NCBI GenBank assembly: GCA_046336655.1 | Contig: JBKDGH010000032.1 | Location: 1 to 12,846 of the forward strand | Length of the DNA: 12,846 nucleotides | Direction: 5' to 3' | Source of the DNA: CANGTU01 sp046336655 | GTDB taxonomy: Bacteria > Bacteroidota > Bacteroidia > Flavobacteriales_D > Sanyastnellaceae | Part shown: positions 1 through 7,112 of the stretch, in pieces | Position numbering within the stretch: position 1 is the stretch's first letter | Layout of the letters: each line of letters starts with the position of its first letter | The notes under the pieces: model-generated | Seen by the model: only the letters and a program-made list of their open reading frames with translations | What the model was told of the DNA's origin: nothing | Database searches by the model: none | Translations under genes and position numbers: made by a program

Positions 1-2446
1 TGCGGCAAACCCAACCCTCAGGGTAAGAGATTTCGCTGAATACCACGACACCTTCACCCGGTGATGAAGATTCATATTTCAACAAGTTCGGTGCGTATTC
101 TTCAAGTCTAACCACAGATGTGGAATCGGCATTCACCGGTCCTTCCAGAACCGATTGAAATGAGGAGGAATACACGGCGGTGTGTGCAAGGTCAATCTCT
201 CCAACGGCAAGTATTTCCTCATCGGCTGATGCAGCGCTCACCAGCGAATCCACGAACCATGCATTTCCCAGAGCGAATGGATTGGCTACCGGCGGAGCGT
301 CCGGATTGTACACCACATACTGCGCATTAAGCATGTTGATCACATCTGCGTTAGCCAGTCCGCCGAGAGGATTCTGCTTCTTGAGTGAGTCGATGATCAT
401 TCCCAACTCATCCTGCAGATGAAACTCGATCATTTCCTGGTACCTTTTGAGCTTCGCGCCGTGATAGCCTCCGATGCTTTTGTGATAGTAGGAAGTAGCG
501 GCATCACTAAACGGATTTGCCAGATTCAGTACCCGGTAATTGGAACTGAGATTGAGTGCGCCGAAGGCGGCAACCTGTTCCAGAAGCTCCTTGTTTTTGA
601 CCGGGGAATAGGCCGGCGACTCTTTCATTTTTGAGAGCAGATCATTCTTTAACTCGGAAGCCTGCGGCGCTTTAGACTCTTCCTCCGCAAGTATGGCAAG
701 GTCCGATGCACCCGGTTTATACGGGATGAGTTTATCATCGGTCTTCACGTACGCTTCATATTCGGAGCGCTGTTTCTTATTGTTCAGATAGCGCTGATCA
801 ACACCCCACAAATCCAATCCGACAATAGCGACCAACGCTAGTCCGGCCAGGGTTTCTTTCACTAGTTTGAAATAGGCGAGAAGTGCGATGCCTAGAGCAA
901 GAAATGCGAACAGGACACTACGTCCTGCATCGGACTGAAATAGTGCTTTGCGGGCGGCAATAAGTCCATCTTCATAGTCTGCCACCATTGCCAATTGCTG
1001 GGAATTGCCAGCCGCTTGTTTTTCGAATGCGGCGAGTTGCCCGGCTTCTTCAGGTGAAATGAAGGTGCCTGTAGTTTCGGGTTTGGCGAACACCGCAATT
1101 GCGATCACAGCCACGAGACCGGCGGCACCTAGGATGATTTTGCGATTGGCAGTCCAGAGTTGCTGATTGACCATTTGCTGAATGAACAGCATGGCAACGG
1201 CCGGTGCCATGATCTGAACAAGCACGAGGATCATCTTTGAATCCCTGAATTTATTGTAGAGCGGAAACGAATTAATGAAGAACTGGTTAAGGGCAGTCTG
1301 TTCCTGAAGACAAAGTCCAAGTGAGAGAAGAGTCATAACCAGAAACGGCCAGCGAAGGGTGTCGCGGATTAGAATGAGTCCGAGCACAAAGAGAAACATG
1401 ATGGCCGCACCGAAGTAAAATGCGCCACCGGTGAAACGCTGGGCACCCCAATACTGGTTGGCCTGCCCCACCTGTTCGCGCATTTGGCGGTTCACATTCT
1501 TCATGGCTTCTTTCTGGTTGCCGAGGGCACCTGATTCGCCTCCGCGGGCATTCGGGATAAACAATGACCACTGTTCTCCCGATGCGAAGTTGTATTCGAG
1601 AATATAATTGGTTTCGAGTCCGGTTTTTTCACTCTTATCCTTATCCTCGCCATCCGGCGAAATGGTGAGTTCTGATTTTCCCCTGGTCGTGTACCGGGAA
1701 TATTCTGCAGTGGTGAGCAGATTGCTCATTGCGGGGAGCACTGCTACAATCGCCCCCACGCTGAGTGCAGCAGAAGCTGAGATCATTGGCTTGATTGATC
1801 CACTTACTCCGAGTCGAATGATTTCTGCAAGGGCTACAAGTCCGCACAGCAGCGCGAGGTAATAGGTCATCTGTAAGTGATTTGCAGTGATATGCAAACC
1901 GAGAAACAGCATGAATATGCCAGCGCCGAGGAGTGGTTTTCCGCGGAAGGCGAGAATCAATCCTCCAAGTACCGGAGGCATGAGTGCAATGGCGTTGACC
2001 TTGGCGGCATGTCCGGCGCCCAAATAGAGCACATTGATCGTGGAAAATCCGAAAGCAATTGCTCCGGCCATGGCCAGCCACGGATTGATGCGAAGGCATA
2101 ATCCGAAGATGTAGAAGCCAATCATCGCCATAAACAACACACCCACCGGGCCGGGAAGTCCCAGTCGCAACACAGTGGTAACGGGTCTGAGGAGATTGGA
2201 AGAGTGCACTGTACTGATCTGATAGGCAGGCATTCCACCAAACATGGAGTTGGTCCAGAGAGGCTCATTCTCATAAAGCATCCGGTAATCGGTAACCTCC
2301 TTTGACATTCCCCGCCAGTGGTCAATATCGCCTTGTCGTAGTTCATATCCCTTCCACACGGGGCTGAAGTATGCAGAGGCGAGAATGGCAAATAAGGCAA
2401 TGGCCACGGTATGTGGCAACAGGCCCATCAATGTATTTTTATTCAT
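1..2446 (-). CDS. YfhO-family multi-pass membrane protein (3' end cut by window edge)
   Basis: The reading frame opens at an ATG at 2446-2444 and stays open to base 1, giving about 815 residues with no stop, so the C-terminus lies outside the window. I checked the frame at several points and saw no shift. An N-terminal hydrophobic segment (about residues 9-26) leads into an extracytoplasmic loop with RQGDIDHW (37-44) and WTNSMFGGMPAYQIS (64-78), both typical of Bacteroidota YfhO proteins. Many further membrane segments follow (for example about 99-117, 125-145 and 172-210). Near the C-terminus are GGYHGAKLKRYQEMIEF and VVVFSEISYPEGW, again family hallmarks. The family belongs to the polytopic glycosyltransferase-like (GT-C type) proteins; Gram-positive YfhO glycosylates lipoteichoic acid, while the Bacteroidota role is unknown. 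A function in envelope glycan modification is inference. It is the last visible gene of a minus-strand run after gldA and the DUF4834-like gene, 45 nt downstream of the latter. Confidence 0.88.
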   Translation of the reverse strand, partial: MNKNTLMGLLPHTVAIALFAILASAYFSPVWKGYELRQGDIDHWRGMSKEVTDYRMLYENEPLWTNSMFGGMPAYQISTVHSSNLLRPVTTVLRLGLPGPVGVLFMAMIGFYIFGLCLRINPWLAMAGAIAFGFSTINVLYLGAGHAAKVNAIALMPPVLGGLILAFRGKPLLGAGIFMLFLGLHITANHLQMTYYLALLCGLVALAEIIRLGVSGSIKPMISASAALSVGAIVAVLPAMSNLLTTAEYSRYTTRGKSELTISPDGEDKDKSEKTGLETNYILEYNFASGEQWSLFIPNARGGESGALGNQKEAMKNVNRQMREQVGQANQYWGAQRFTGGAFYFGAAIMFLFVLGLILIRDTLRWPFLVMTLLSLGLCLQEQTALNQFFINSFPLYNKFRDSKMILVLVQIMAPAVAMLFIQQMVNQQLWTANRKIILGAAGLVAVIAIAVFAKPETTGTFISPEEAGQLAAFEKQAAGNSQQLAMVADYEDGLIAARKALFQSDAGRSVLFAFLALGIALLAYFKLVKETLAGLALVAIVGLDLWGVDQRYLNNKKQRSEYEAYVKTDDKLIPYKPGASDLAILAEEESKAPQASELKNDLLSKMKESPAYSPVKNKELLEQVAAFGALNLSSNYRVLNLANPFSDAATSYYHKSIGGYHGAKLKRYQEMIEFHLQDELGMIIDSLKKQNPLGGLANADVINMLNAQYVVYNPDAPPVANPFALGNAWFVDSLVSAASADEEILAVGEIDLAHTAVYSSSFQSVLEGPVNADSTSVVRLEEYAPNLLKYESSSPGEGVVVFSEISYPEGWVCR

Positions 2447-2491
2447 TGGATAAAGAGATGGGCGAAAGATAATACGCAGGGAGGCGATCGC

Positions 2492-2764
2492 TTAATCCCC
2501 GATTTCTACGTAGTCCACGTAATCCCCGCCGTCTGATTTTTTTCCGGAACCTCCCTTGCTTTTCTCGACAGTGACTTGTCCTTCAGGACGCGTTGGTTGA
2601 TTCTGGTTCTGATAGGCAGCAGCCCGATCGCGCATCGCCTGATCGGCCTTTTTAATGACCACCGGCAAGGCGAGCCGTGCAACGAGGCGAATGATGAATG
2701 AAATGAGAATCAACCAGAGAATGATCCTCAGCGCACCGGAAAGGGAGGACTCATAGACTTCCAT
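2492..2764 (-). CDS. DUF4834-like small membrane protein
   Basis: This is a 90-residue protein. A hydrophobic stretch (about residues 10-36) holds one membrane helix or a hairpin. It is followed by basic and Gln/Asn-rich residues (37-60), a Lys/Gly/Ser-rich linker, and an acidic aromatic tail GDYVDYVEIGD. Hydrophobic N-terminus, Gln-rich middle and a YVDYEE-type tail match my recollection of the Bacteroidota family DUF4834, which has no known function. The gene lies 34 nt after gldA and 45 nt before the yfhO-family gene on the same strand, so co-transcription is likely. The last residues of the tail could mediate a protein contact, but nothing in the sequence proves this. The family name rests on pattern recognition, not a search. 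Confidence 0.78.
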   Translation of the reverse strand: MEVYESSLSGALRIILWLILISFIIRLVARLALPVVIKKADQAMRDRAAAYQNQNQPTRPEGQVTVEKSKGGSGKKSDGGDYVDYVEIGD

Positions 2765-2798
2765 TGCACGAAGGTAGGAGGGTGAATGCCGACAGAGG

Positions 2799-3713
2799 TC
2801 AGCGGGAGTTCGTTAATTCTTTGAAAATCTCTTCGAGCTTTTGCTCACGCCGCATGAGCGTGAGAATGCTGATTCCCTTGGAGGCGGCCAGCCCACCCAG
2901 GTTCACACGCACGTCTTCTTCACCGGTCACTTCGATCAGCCATTTTCCGCTGCCATCGCGCCCGGCGCGGGCAACACCACGGATCGCGGTGAGTTCTGCG
3001 GCACTCATTTCACCGCTGAATTCCACGATCAGTTCATAAGCGCCGGATTTTGCGGAGCTTCTGAGTTCACCAGTGGGGCGGTCGGCAACGATCTCTCCTT
3101 TGTTGATGATCATCGTGCGCGAGCAGATGGCTTCCACTTCCTGCATGATGTGTGTGGACAGCATCACCGTTTTCTGCTTGCCGATTCGGGTAATCAGTTC
3201 GCGGATTTCAGCGAGCTGGTTCGGGTCAAGTCCGCTCGTAGGTTCATCCAGGATAAGCACTTCAGGGTCGTGAATCAGTGCCTGTGCAATGCCTACCCGT
3301 TGACGGTAGCCTTTGGAGAGTGCTTCGATTTTCTTGTGTGCTTCAATTCCAAGTCCGACGATTTCGATCATTTCCTCTACCCGCTGACGTAAATTCGGAA
3401 GACGATACATTCCTCCGATGAAGGAGAGGTATTCGAGCACGTACATGTCGGTGTACAGCGGATTGTGCTCGGGAAGATAGCCTATGGCTCTGCGGCTTTC
3501 GAGTCCTGATTCCAGCACGTCAAATCCGCACACGGATACCTTGCCGGAAGTAGGCGGGATGTAGCCGGTGATGATCTTCATCATCGTGCTCTTTCCGGCT
3601 CCGTTCGGTCCGAGAAAGCCGACTACCTCACCTTTGGCGATAGAGAATGCCACCTCCTTCAACGCGAGCTGAGTGCCGTAACGCTTGGAAACTTTATCAA
3701 CAACAATAGACAT
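2799..3713 (-). CDS. gldA: GldA-type ABC transporter ATP-binding subunit
   Basis: This 304-residue ABC ATPase has a complete catalytic set: Walker A GPNGAGKS (35-42), signature LSKGYRQR (132-139), Walker B VLILDE (152-157), D-loop SGLD (160-163) and switch His188. The sequence between Walker A and the signature (RRAIGYLPEHNPLYTDMYV, about 74-92) and the C-terminal extension ending LEEIFKELTNS are typical of GldA. In Flavobacterium johnsoniae GldA works with membrane proteins GldF and GldG and is needed for gliding; homologues also occur in non-gliding Bacteroidota, so motility cannot be inferred from this gene alone. No gldF or gldG is visible, which agrees with F. johnsoniae, where gldA is separate from gldFG. 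It is the first gene of the gldA, DUF4834-like, yfhO run and has a good TAnnTTTG box 46 nt upstream of its ATG. Confidence 0.92.
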   Translation of the reverse strand: MSIVVDKVSKRYGTQLALKEVAFSIAKGEVVGFLGPNGAGKSTMMKIITGYIPPTSGKVSVCGFDVLESGLESRRAIGYLPEHNPLYTDMYVLEYLSFIGGMYRLPNLRQRVEEMIEIVGLGIEAHKKIEALSKGYRQRVGIAQALIHDPEVLILDEPTSGLDPNQLAEIRELITRIGKQKTVMLSTHIMQEVEAICSRTMIINKGEIVADRPTGELRSSAKSGAYELIVEFSGEMSAAELTAIRGVARAGRDGSGKWLIEVTGEEDVRVNLGGLAASKGISILTLMRREQKLEEIFKELTNSR

Positions 3714-3758
3714 ACGCAGTAGCCGGAACAGGGGGCGTTAATGCGACCTGCCCGGCCT

Positions 3759-3766
3759 CAAAGGTA
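3759..3766 (-). promoter_or_regulatory. Candidate Bacteroidota -7 box upstream of gldA
   Basis: The minus strand reads TACCTTTG here, an exact match to the TAnnTTTG -7 element used by the Bacteroidota primary sigma factor. It sits between the possible small gene at 3791-3988 and the gldA ATG at 3713, implying a leader of roughly 40 nt. I do not see a clear TTG-type -33 element at the expected distance, which lowers confidence. If real, it drives gldA, the DUF4834-like gene and the yfhO-family gene. Confidence 0.5.
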
Positions 3767-3790
3767 TGCGGATAACTCCGGAGTCAGTAT

Positions 3791-3988
3791 TCAGCACGTG
3801 CTGCAATCCGGATCAAGCGCACTGATTTCTTTATAATTTCTGGGAAAGCGCACATTTTTTCGGGTGCGCTGAAAATAATCATTCCACAACGGACTGGTCA
3901 GGTCGTAGTGCCGCACATCAGAGAACCCGATATGCTCCTCCTTGGGTTGTTCCATACACGCCGATTTTGGTTTCAATCTTATTGACAT
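3791..3988 (-). CDS. Hypothetical small protein ending in Cys-x-x-Cys
   Basis: A 65-residue reading frame with an ATG start fills much of the gap between gldA and the FIST gene. I do not recognise the family. The composition looks protein-like: a basic N-terminus, a middle rich in aromatic and charged residues (HIGFSDVRHYDL, LWNDYFQRTRKNVRFPRNY) and a tail DPDCSTC whose last four residues form Cys62-x-x-Cys65; a third cysteine is at 11. No signal peptide or membrane segment is visible. The terminal cysteine pair could bind a metal or form a disulfide, which is inference. It lies 77 nt upstream of gldA on the same strand and would be transcribed divergently from the FIST gene. It could still be a chance open frame; support comes from the lack of any better use for this stretch and its non-random residue pattern. 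Confidence 0.5.
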   Translation of the reverse strand: MSIRLKPKSACMEQPKEEHIGFSDVRHYDLTSPLWNDYFQRTRKNVRFPRNYKEISALDPDCSTC

Positions 3989-4086
3989 CGGGCGTTCACA
4001 AAAGGTTGCATGAGGTGGCTTGACCTCAGCCGAATCACAGCACCTTTCGAACTGGTGTAATCTCAGTGCACAAGTCTGATGTTATC
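3989..4086. other. Divergent intergenic segment with inverted repeat
   Basis: This 98-nt stretch separates the possible small minus-strand gene from the plus-strand FIST gene. It contains the inverted repeat TGAGGT-N6-ACCTCA (4011-4028), placed 58 nt before the FIST ATG where an operator could lie, and a weaker CACC/GGTG pair (4041-4056). I find no TAnnTTTG box on either strand here, so the promoter for the FIST/kinase operon is unassigned. A GTG at 4066 in frame with the FIST gene is discussed under that gene. Confidence 0.35.
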
Positions 4087-5220
4087 ATGAAGATTCAACA
4101 ATCTGTGCTTCACCCCGGCAAGGGCTGGGAAAGCAATCCGGAGCCCGGAGAATCATCCGGTCTCGTTCTGGCATTCGGCGGGGTCGATCGGATCGTTGAT
4201 CCTTCAGTGTTCGAACAGTTGCGGTCGCGTTATCCTTCGGCTGCATTGATTCTGGTTTCAACTGCCGGAGAGATTGCAGGCGGCAGGGTGCTGGACGGTA
4301 CTGTGGTGTGCACTCATATAGCATTCAGTCACACTCCTTTTCGTGTGATCGCTACCCGGGCGGATGAGTTCAAGACCAGCGCAGAATGTGGAGAGCATAT
4401 TGGAATGATGTTGCAGGAGCTCGGACTGAGGCACATATTGGTGTTCTCAGAAGGCACTCAGACCAACGGCGACCTTTTGGTGAAAGGATTGCGGAACAGC
4501 GTCGGCGGGCAGGTGCTGATCACCGGAGGTCTGGCTGCTGATGCCGGCCGGTTTGATAAGACGCACGTCGGGGTGGATGCCCCGGCGGCCCCCGGAGTGA
4601 TTGCAGCCATTGGGTTTTACGGCGATTACCTGCGGGTGACCCATGGCTCCCGGGGAGGATGGGATCCGTTTGGTCCGTTGAGAAGGGTGACAAAATCATA
4701 TGGCAATGTGCTGCTTGAACTGGATGGCAAGAACGCGCTTGAATTGTACAAGACCTATCTGGGAGAAAAATCAGACTCGCTTCCCGGAAGTGCATTGCTT
4801 TTCCCTTTGTGTATTGTGGAGGACGATAAACTTGTGGTGAGAACTATCCTGAACATCGATGAATCGGCGGGCTCAATGACGTTTGCCGGAGACATCCCTC
4901 AGGGTGCAACAGTGCAGTTTATGATGGCCAATTTTGACCGGCTCATCGATGGCGCAGCCGCGGCAGCGGTGGATTCATTACGTCTTATCGGAGAAGAGCA
5001 ACCCGAATTGGTGCTGATGGTTTCCTGTGTGGGACGAAAGATTTTACTCGGCCCGCGCATTGAAGAAGAAGTGGAGAGTGTGGTGGAAGCGATTGGCGGC
5101 AAGCCCGTTTATTGCGGCTTCTATTCTAACGGGGAAATTTCTCCTGTCACGGGCAGTACCCAGTGCAGCCTGCACAATCAAACAATGACTATTACAACGT
5201 ATTCCGAATATCTTACCTGA
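4087..5220 (+). CDS. FIST-domain sensory protein (NosP-like candidate)
   Basis: This 377-residue protein has no signal peptide or membrane segment, so it is cytosolic. A FIST_N-type domain spans roughly residues 22-200, with VSTAGEI (58-64), LVFSEGTQTNG (118-128) and GGLAADAGRF (147-156). A FIST_C-type domain follows (about 205-375), with VSCVGRKILLGPRIEEE (312-328), CGFYSNGEI (343-351) and LHNQTMTIT (362-370). FIST proteins are sensory ligand binders; some, the NosP family, are haem proteins that sense nitric oxide and control a histidine kinase encoded next to them. The kinase here starts 4 nt after this stop codon, matching that layout. Histidines that could ligate haem exist (77, 82, 104, 116, 160, 186, 363), but I cannot say which, if any, does. 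Start choice: an in-frame GTG at 4066 would add seven residues; ATG 4087 is preferred because it is a standard codon and residue 1 then begins a typical MKIQQSV-like strand. Confidence 0.85.
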   Translation: MKIQQSVLHPGKGWESNPEPGESSGLVLAFGGVDRIVDPSVFEQLRSRYPSAALILVSTAGEIAGGRVLDGTVVCTHIAFSHTPFRVIATRADEFKTSAECGEHIGMMLQELGLRHILVFSEGTQTNGDLLVKGLRNSVGGQVLITGGLAADAGRFDKTHVGVDAPAAPGVIAAIGFYGDYLRVTHGSRGGWDPFGPLRRVTKSYGNVLLELDGKNALELYKTYLGEKSDSLPGSALLFPLCIVEDDKLVVRTILNIDESAGSMTFAGDIPQGATVQFMMANFDRLIDGAAAAAVDSLRLIGEEQPELVLMVSCVGRKILLGPRIEEEVESVVEAIGGKPVYCGFYSNGEISPVTGSTQCSLHNQTMTITTYSEYLT

Positions 5221-5224
5221 GATC

Positions 5225-7081
5225 GTGGCCAGACATTCATTGATTGAACGACAGATTCGCAAATTGCTCGGCAGTGAATTGGCGAAATCGCCTGAACTGG
5301 CAGAGTTTCTCGACGCAGTCAATTCAAGCTATAAGCATTTTGAAGACAACCGCGTGCTTGTTGATCGCGCCATGCGACTGGGAAGCGAGGAACTGTCGGA
5401 AAAGAACCGGCAGCTGGAGCTTGAAAGTCAGCGGCAGTTATTACTCATCGACTCCCTGCGCAAAGCAATCAGTGAAGTTGCGCCGCATTATGATCTGGGT
5501 GAAAACACGGATATTATTCGGATCGCCGATCTGCTGAATGAGGCGATTGCTGAGCGGAAGAGGGTTGAAAAAGAATTGAGAGAGGCGCGGGAAATTGCGG
5601 AGAAATCACTCAAGGCCAGGCAGATTTTCCTGGCGAATGTGTCACACGAAATCCGCACGCCAATTCATGCCATCAGCGGAATGGCAACCATATTGCAGGA
5701 GACCTCATTGAGCGAGGCACAGAAAAAATATGTGGAGGCTATTCGCGCATCAGCGGAAGGTCTTACGGTAATCATCAATGACCTTCTGGATATCAGCAGG
5801 CTGGAAAGTGGCAAATTCCGTCTGGAGTTCATTCCCTTTCACCTACCGGAGTTGATTGCCTGGGTATCCCAGTTTCTTGCTCTTCGCGCAGAGGAAAAGG
5901 GAATCCTTTTATCAGTAGTCTCATCTCCGGATTTGCCGGAATGGCTGGAGGGTGATCCCACGCGACTGAGGCAAATACTGCTCAACCTGCTCACCAATGC
6001 GATTAAGTTCACCGCCGAAGGAACCGCGACGCTTAGCGTGACCTGTCTGTCCACCTCGGCTTCCCGCGCTTTGATTCGTTTTGAGGTCTGCGACACTGGT
6101 GTGGGAATCGAGCAGCACAAACTGGCGGAAATATTCGAACAATTTGTTCAGGAAGATGATTCAGTGGCACGCAAATTCGGCGGGACAGGATTGGGGTTGT
6201 CGATTTCGAAAACCCTGGCGGAAATGATGGGCGGTGAGTTGAAGGCGGAAAGCTCAAAGGGCAATGGGTCACGGTTTTGGTTTGACCTGGAATTCGCACT
6301 TTCTGCAGATCCCGATGCTGCAAAGTCAGACTCTCACGCGGTTGATTATTCAGGAATGCGCGTGCTCGTGGTGGATGACAATGAAATCAACCGGTTTCTG
6401 GCTACCACCATTCTTACCCAGTGGAATGCCGAAGTGCATGAGGCGGAGGACGGAGTTCAGGCTCTGGAGATGGTCACGGCGAATAGTTACGATGTCCTGT
6501 TGCTCGACATTCAGATGCCCCGTATGGATGGCATACAGGTCATCCGGAAGATACGGGCTGAGTTTTCGGAAACCATTCCGGTCATTGCGGTATCCGCCAA
6601 TGCCACCATGGCTGAAAAGTCTGCATGCATCGGAGAGGGAATGACCGACTATCTCACAAAGCCATTCAATCCCCGCGAACTTGCAGAGGTCATTTCGAAG
6701 CACACTGTTCGAAGACGTCATGAGCTTGCCACCACCGAATCACCGCTGCTTTATTCTTTGAACCGCATCAACGTGCTTTTCGGGGGTAACAGGAATCATG
6801 TGCTTAAAACCATTTCGGCATTTGCCATGCAACTTGAACGTGAAATCGAAGTGCTGGAGAATGGATTAAACATCCTGAGCGCTGATGAAATTGAACGGTC
6901 ATGTCACCGGCTCAGTGCTAATCTGGAGTTGTTTGAGTTGAGCGGTATGGCAAGTGAATTGAGCATGATACAGCGCCACGCGAAATCACGCGCATGGAAT
7001 GAGTTGCTCACACGGATTCAGTTATTCATTGTGCGGTGCAGAATACTGTTAGTTCAACTCAACACGGAGTGTGGTCTTTGA
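5225..7081 (+). CDS. Soluble hybrid sensor histidine kinase (HisKA, HATPase, REC, HPt-like)
   Basis: This 618-residue kinase has no membrane segment. Residues 1-50 carry the FLDAVNSSYKHFEDNR-type helix common in kinases next to FIST genes; a coiled coil follows (about 52-135). HisKA has phospho-acceptor His141 in VSHEIRTP. The ATPase domain has the N box (Asn254, Asn258), DTGVG (290-294) and GGTGLGL (319-325). The receiver (about 378-492) has Asp384/Asp385, phospho-acceptor Asp428, Ser457 and Lys479 in TKPFNP. The C-terminal region (about 505-615) is helical and HPt-like with His561, but lacks the Lys and Gly that usually follow the histidine. The gene begins with GTG at 5225, 4 nt after the FIST stop; the next in-frame ATG (codon 50) would remove the conserved N-terminus. 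With no sensor domain of its own, it probably takes its signal from the FIST protein. Expected relay: His141 to Asp428, then perhaps His561 to an unlinked regulator. Confidence 0.93.
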   Translation: MARHSLIERQIRKLLGSELAKSPELAEFLDAVNSSYKHFEDNRVLVDRAMRLGSEELSEKNRQLELESQRQLLLIDSLRKAISEVAPHYDLGENTDIIRIADLLNEAIAERKRVEKELREAREIAEKSLKARQIFLANVSHEIRTPIHAISGMATILQETSLSEAQKKYVEAIRASAEGLTVIINDLLDISRLESGKFRLEFIPFHLPELIAWVSQFLALRAEEKGILLSVVSSPDLPEWLEGDPTRLRQILLNLLTNAIKFTAEGTATLSVTCLSTSASRALIRFEVCDTGVGIEQHKLAEIFEQFVQEDDSVARKFGGTGLGLSISKTLAEMMGGELKAESSKGNGSRFWFDLEFALSADPDAAKSDSHAVDYSGMRVLVVDDNEINRFLATTILTQWNAEVHEAEDGVQALEMVTANSYDVLLLDIQMPRMDGIQVIRKIRAEFSETIPVIAVSANATMAEKSACIGEGMTDYLTKPFNPRELAEVISKHTVRRRHELATTESPLLYSLNRINVLFGGNRNHVLKTISAFAMQLEREIEVLENGLNILSADEIERSCHRLSANLELFELSGMASELSMIQRHAKSRAWNELLTRIQLFIVRCRILLVQLNTECGL

Positions 7082-7103
7082 CAGCGCGGAGTGGCTAACT
7101 TTG
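7077..7103 (+). promoter_or_regulatory. Candidate purN promoter (TTTG-N15-TAACTTTG)
   Basis: TAACTTTG at 7096-7103 is an exact match to the Bacteroidota -7 box TAnnTTTG. A TTTG at 7077-7080, overlapping the kinase stop codon, could serve as the -33 element, though the 15-nt spacing is a little short. Transcription would start around 7108-7110, leaving only a few nucleotides before the ATG at 7113, so the purN mRNA would be leaderless or nearly so. The box lies inside the inverted repeat 7087-7112. Confidence 0.5.
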
Positions 7104-7112
7104 TCCACTCCG
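7087..7112. promoter_or_regulatory. Perfect 8-bp inverted repeat around the purN -7 box
   Basis: CGGAGTGG (7087-7094) and CCACTCCG (7105-7112) are perfect reverse complements separated by 10 nt. The candidate -7 box (7096-7103) sits in the loop and the purN ATG follows the right arm without a gap. As DNA it looks like an operator for a dimeric repressor covering the promoter. As RNA, in read-through from the kinase gene, it would be a GC-rich hairpin abutting the start codon and could block translation. There is no U-tract, so it is not a standard intrinsic terminator. Confidence 0.5.

Noticed and set aside
1641..2099. A 152-codon minus-strand frame and several plus-strand frames within bases 118-2101
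   Set aside because: They lie in other frames of the yfhO-family gene, have low-complexity or Arg/Ser/His-rich products without motifs, and the yfhO frame is continuous and recognisable across all of them.
2841..3392. A 183-codon plus-strand frame opposite gldA
   Set aside because: It is antisense to a gene with every ABC ATPase motif; the product is rich in His, Phe and Ala and shows no domain.
4066..4086. GTG at 4066 as the start of the FIST gene
   Set aside because: It adds only MHKSDVI ahead of a standard ATG, with no family support for the extra residues.
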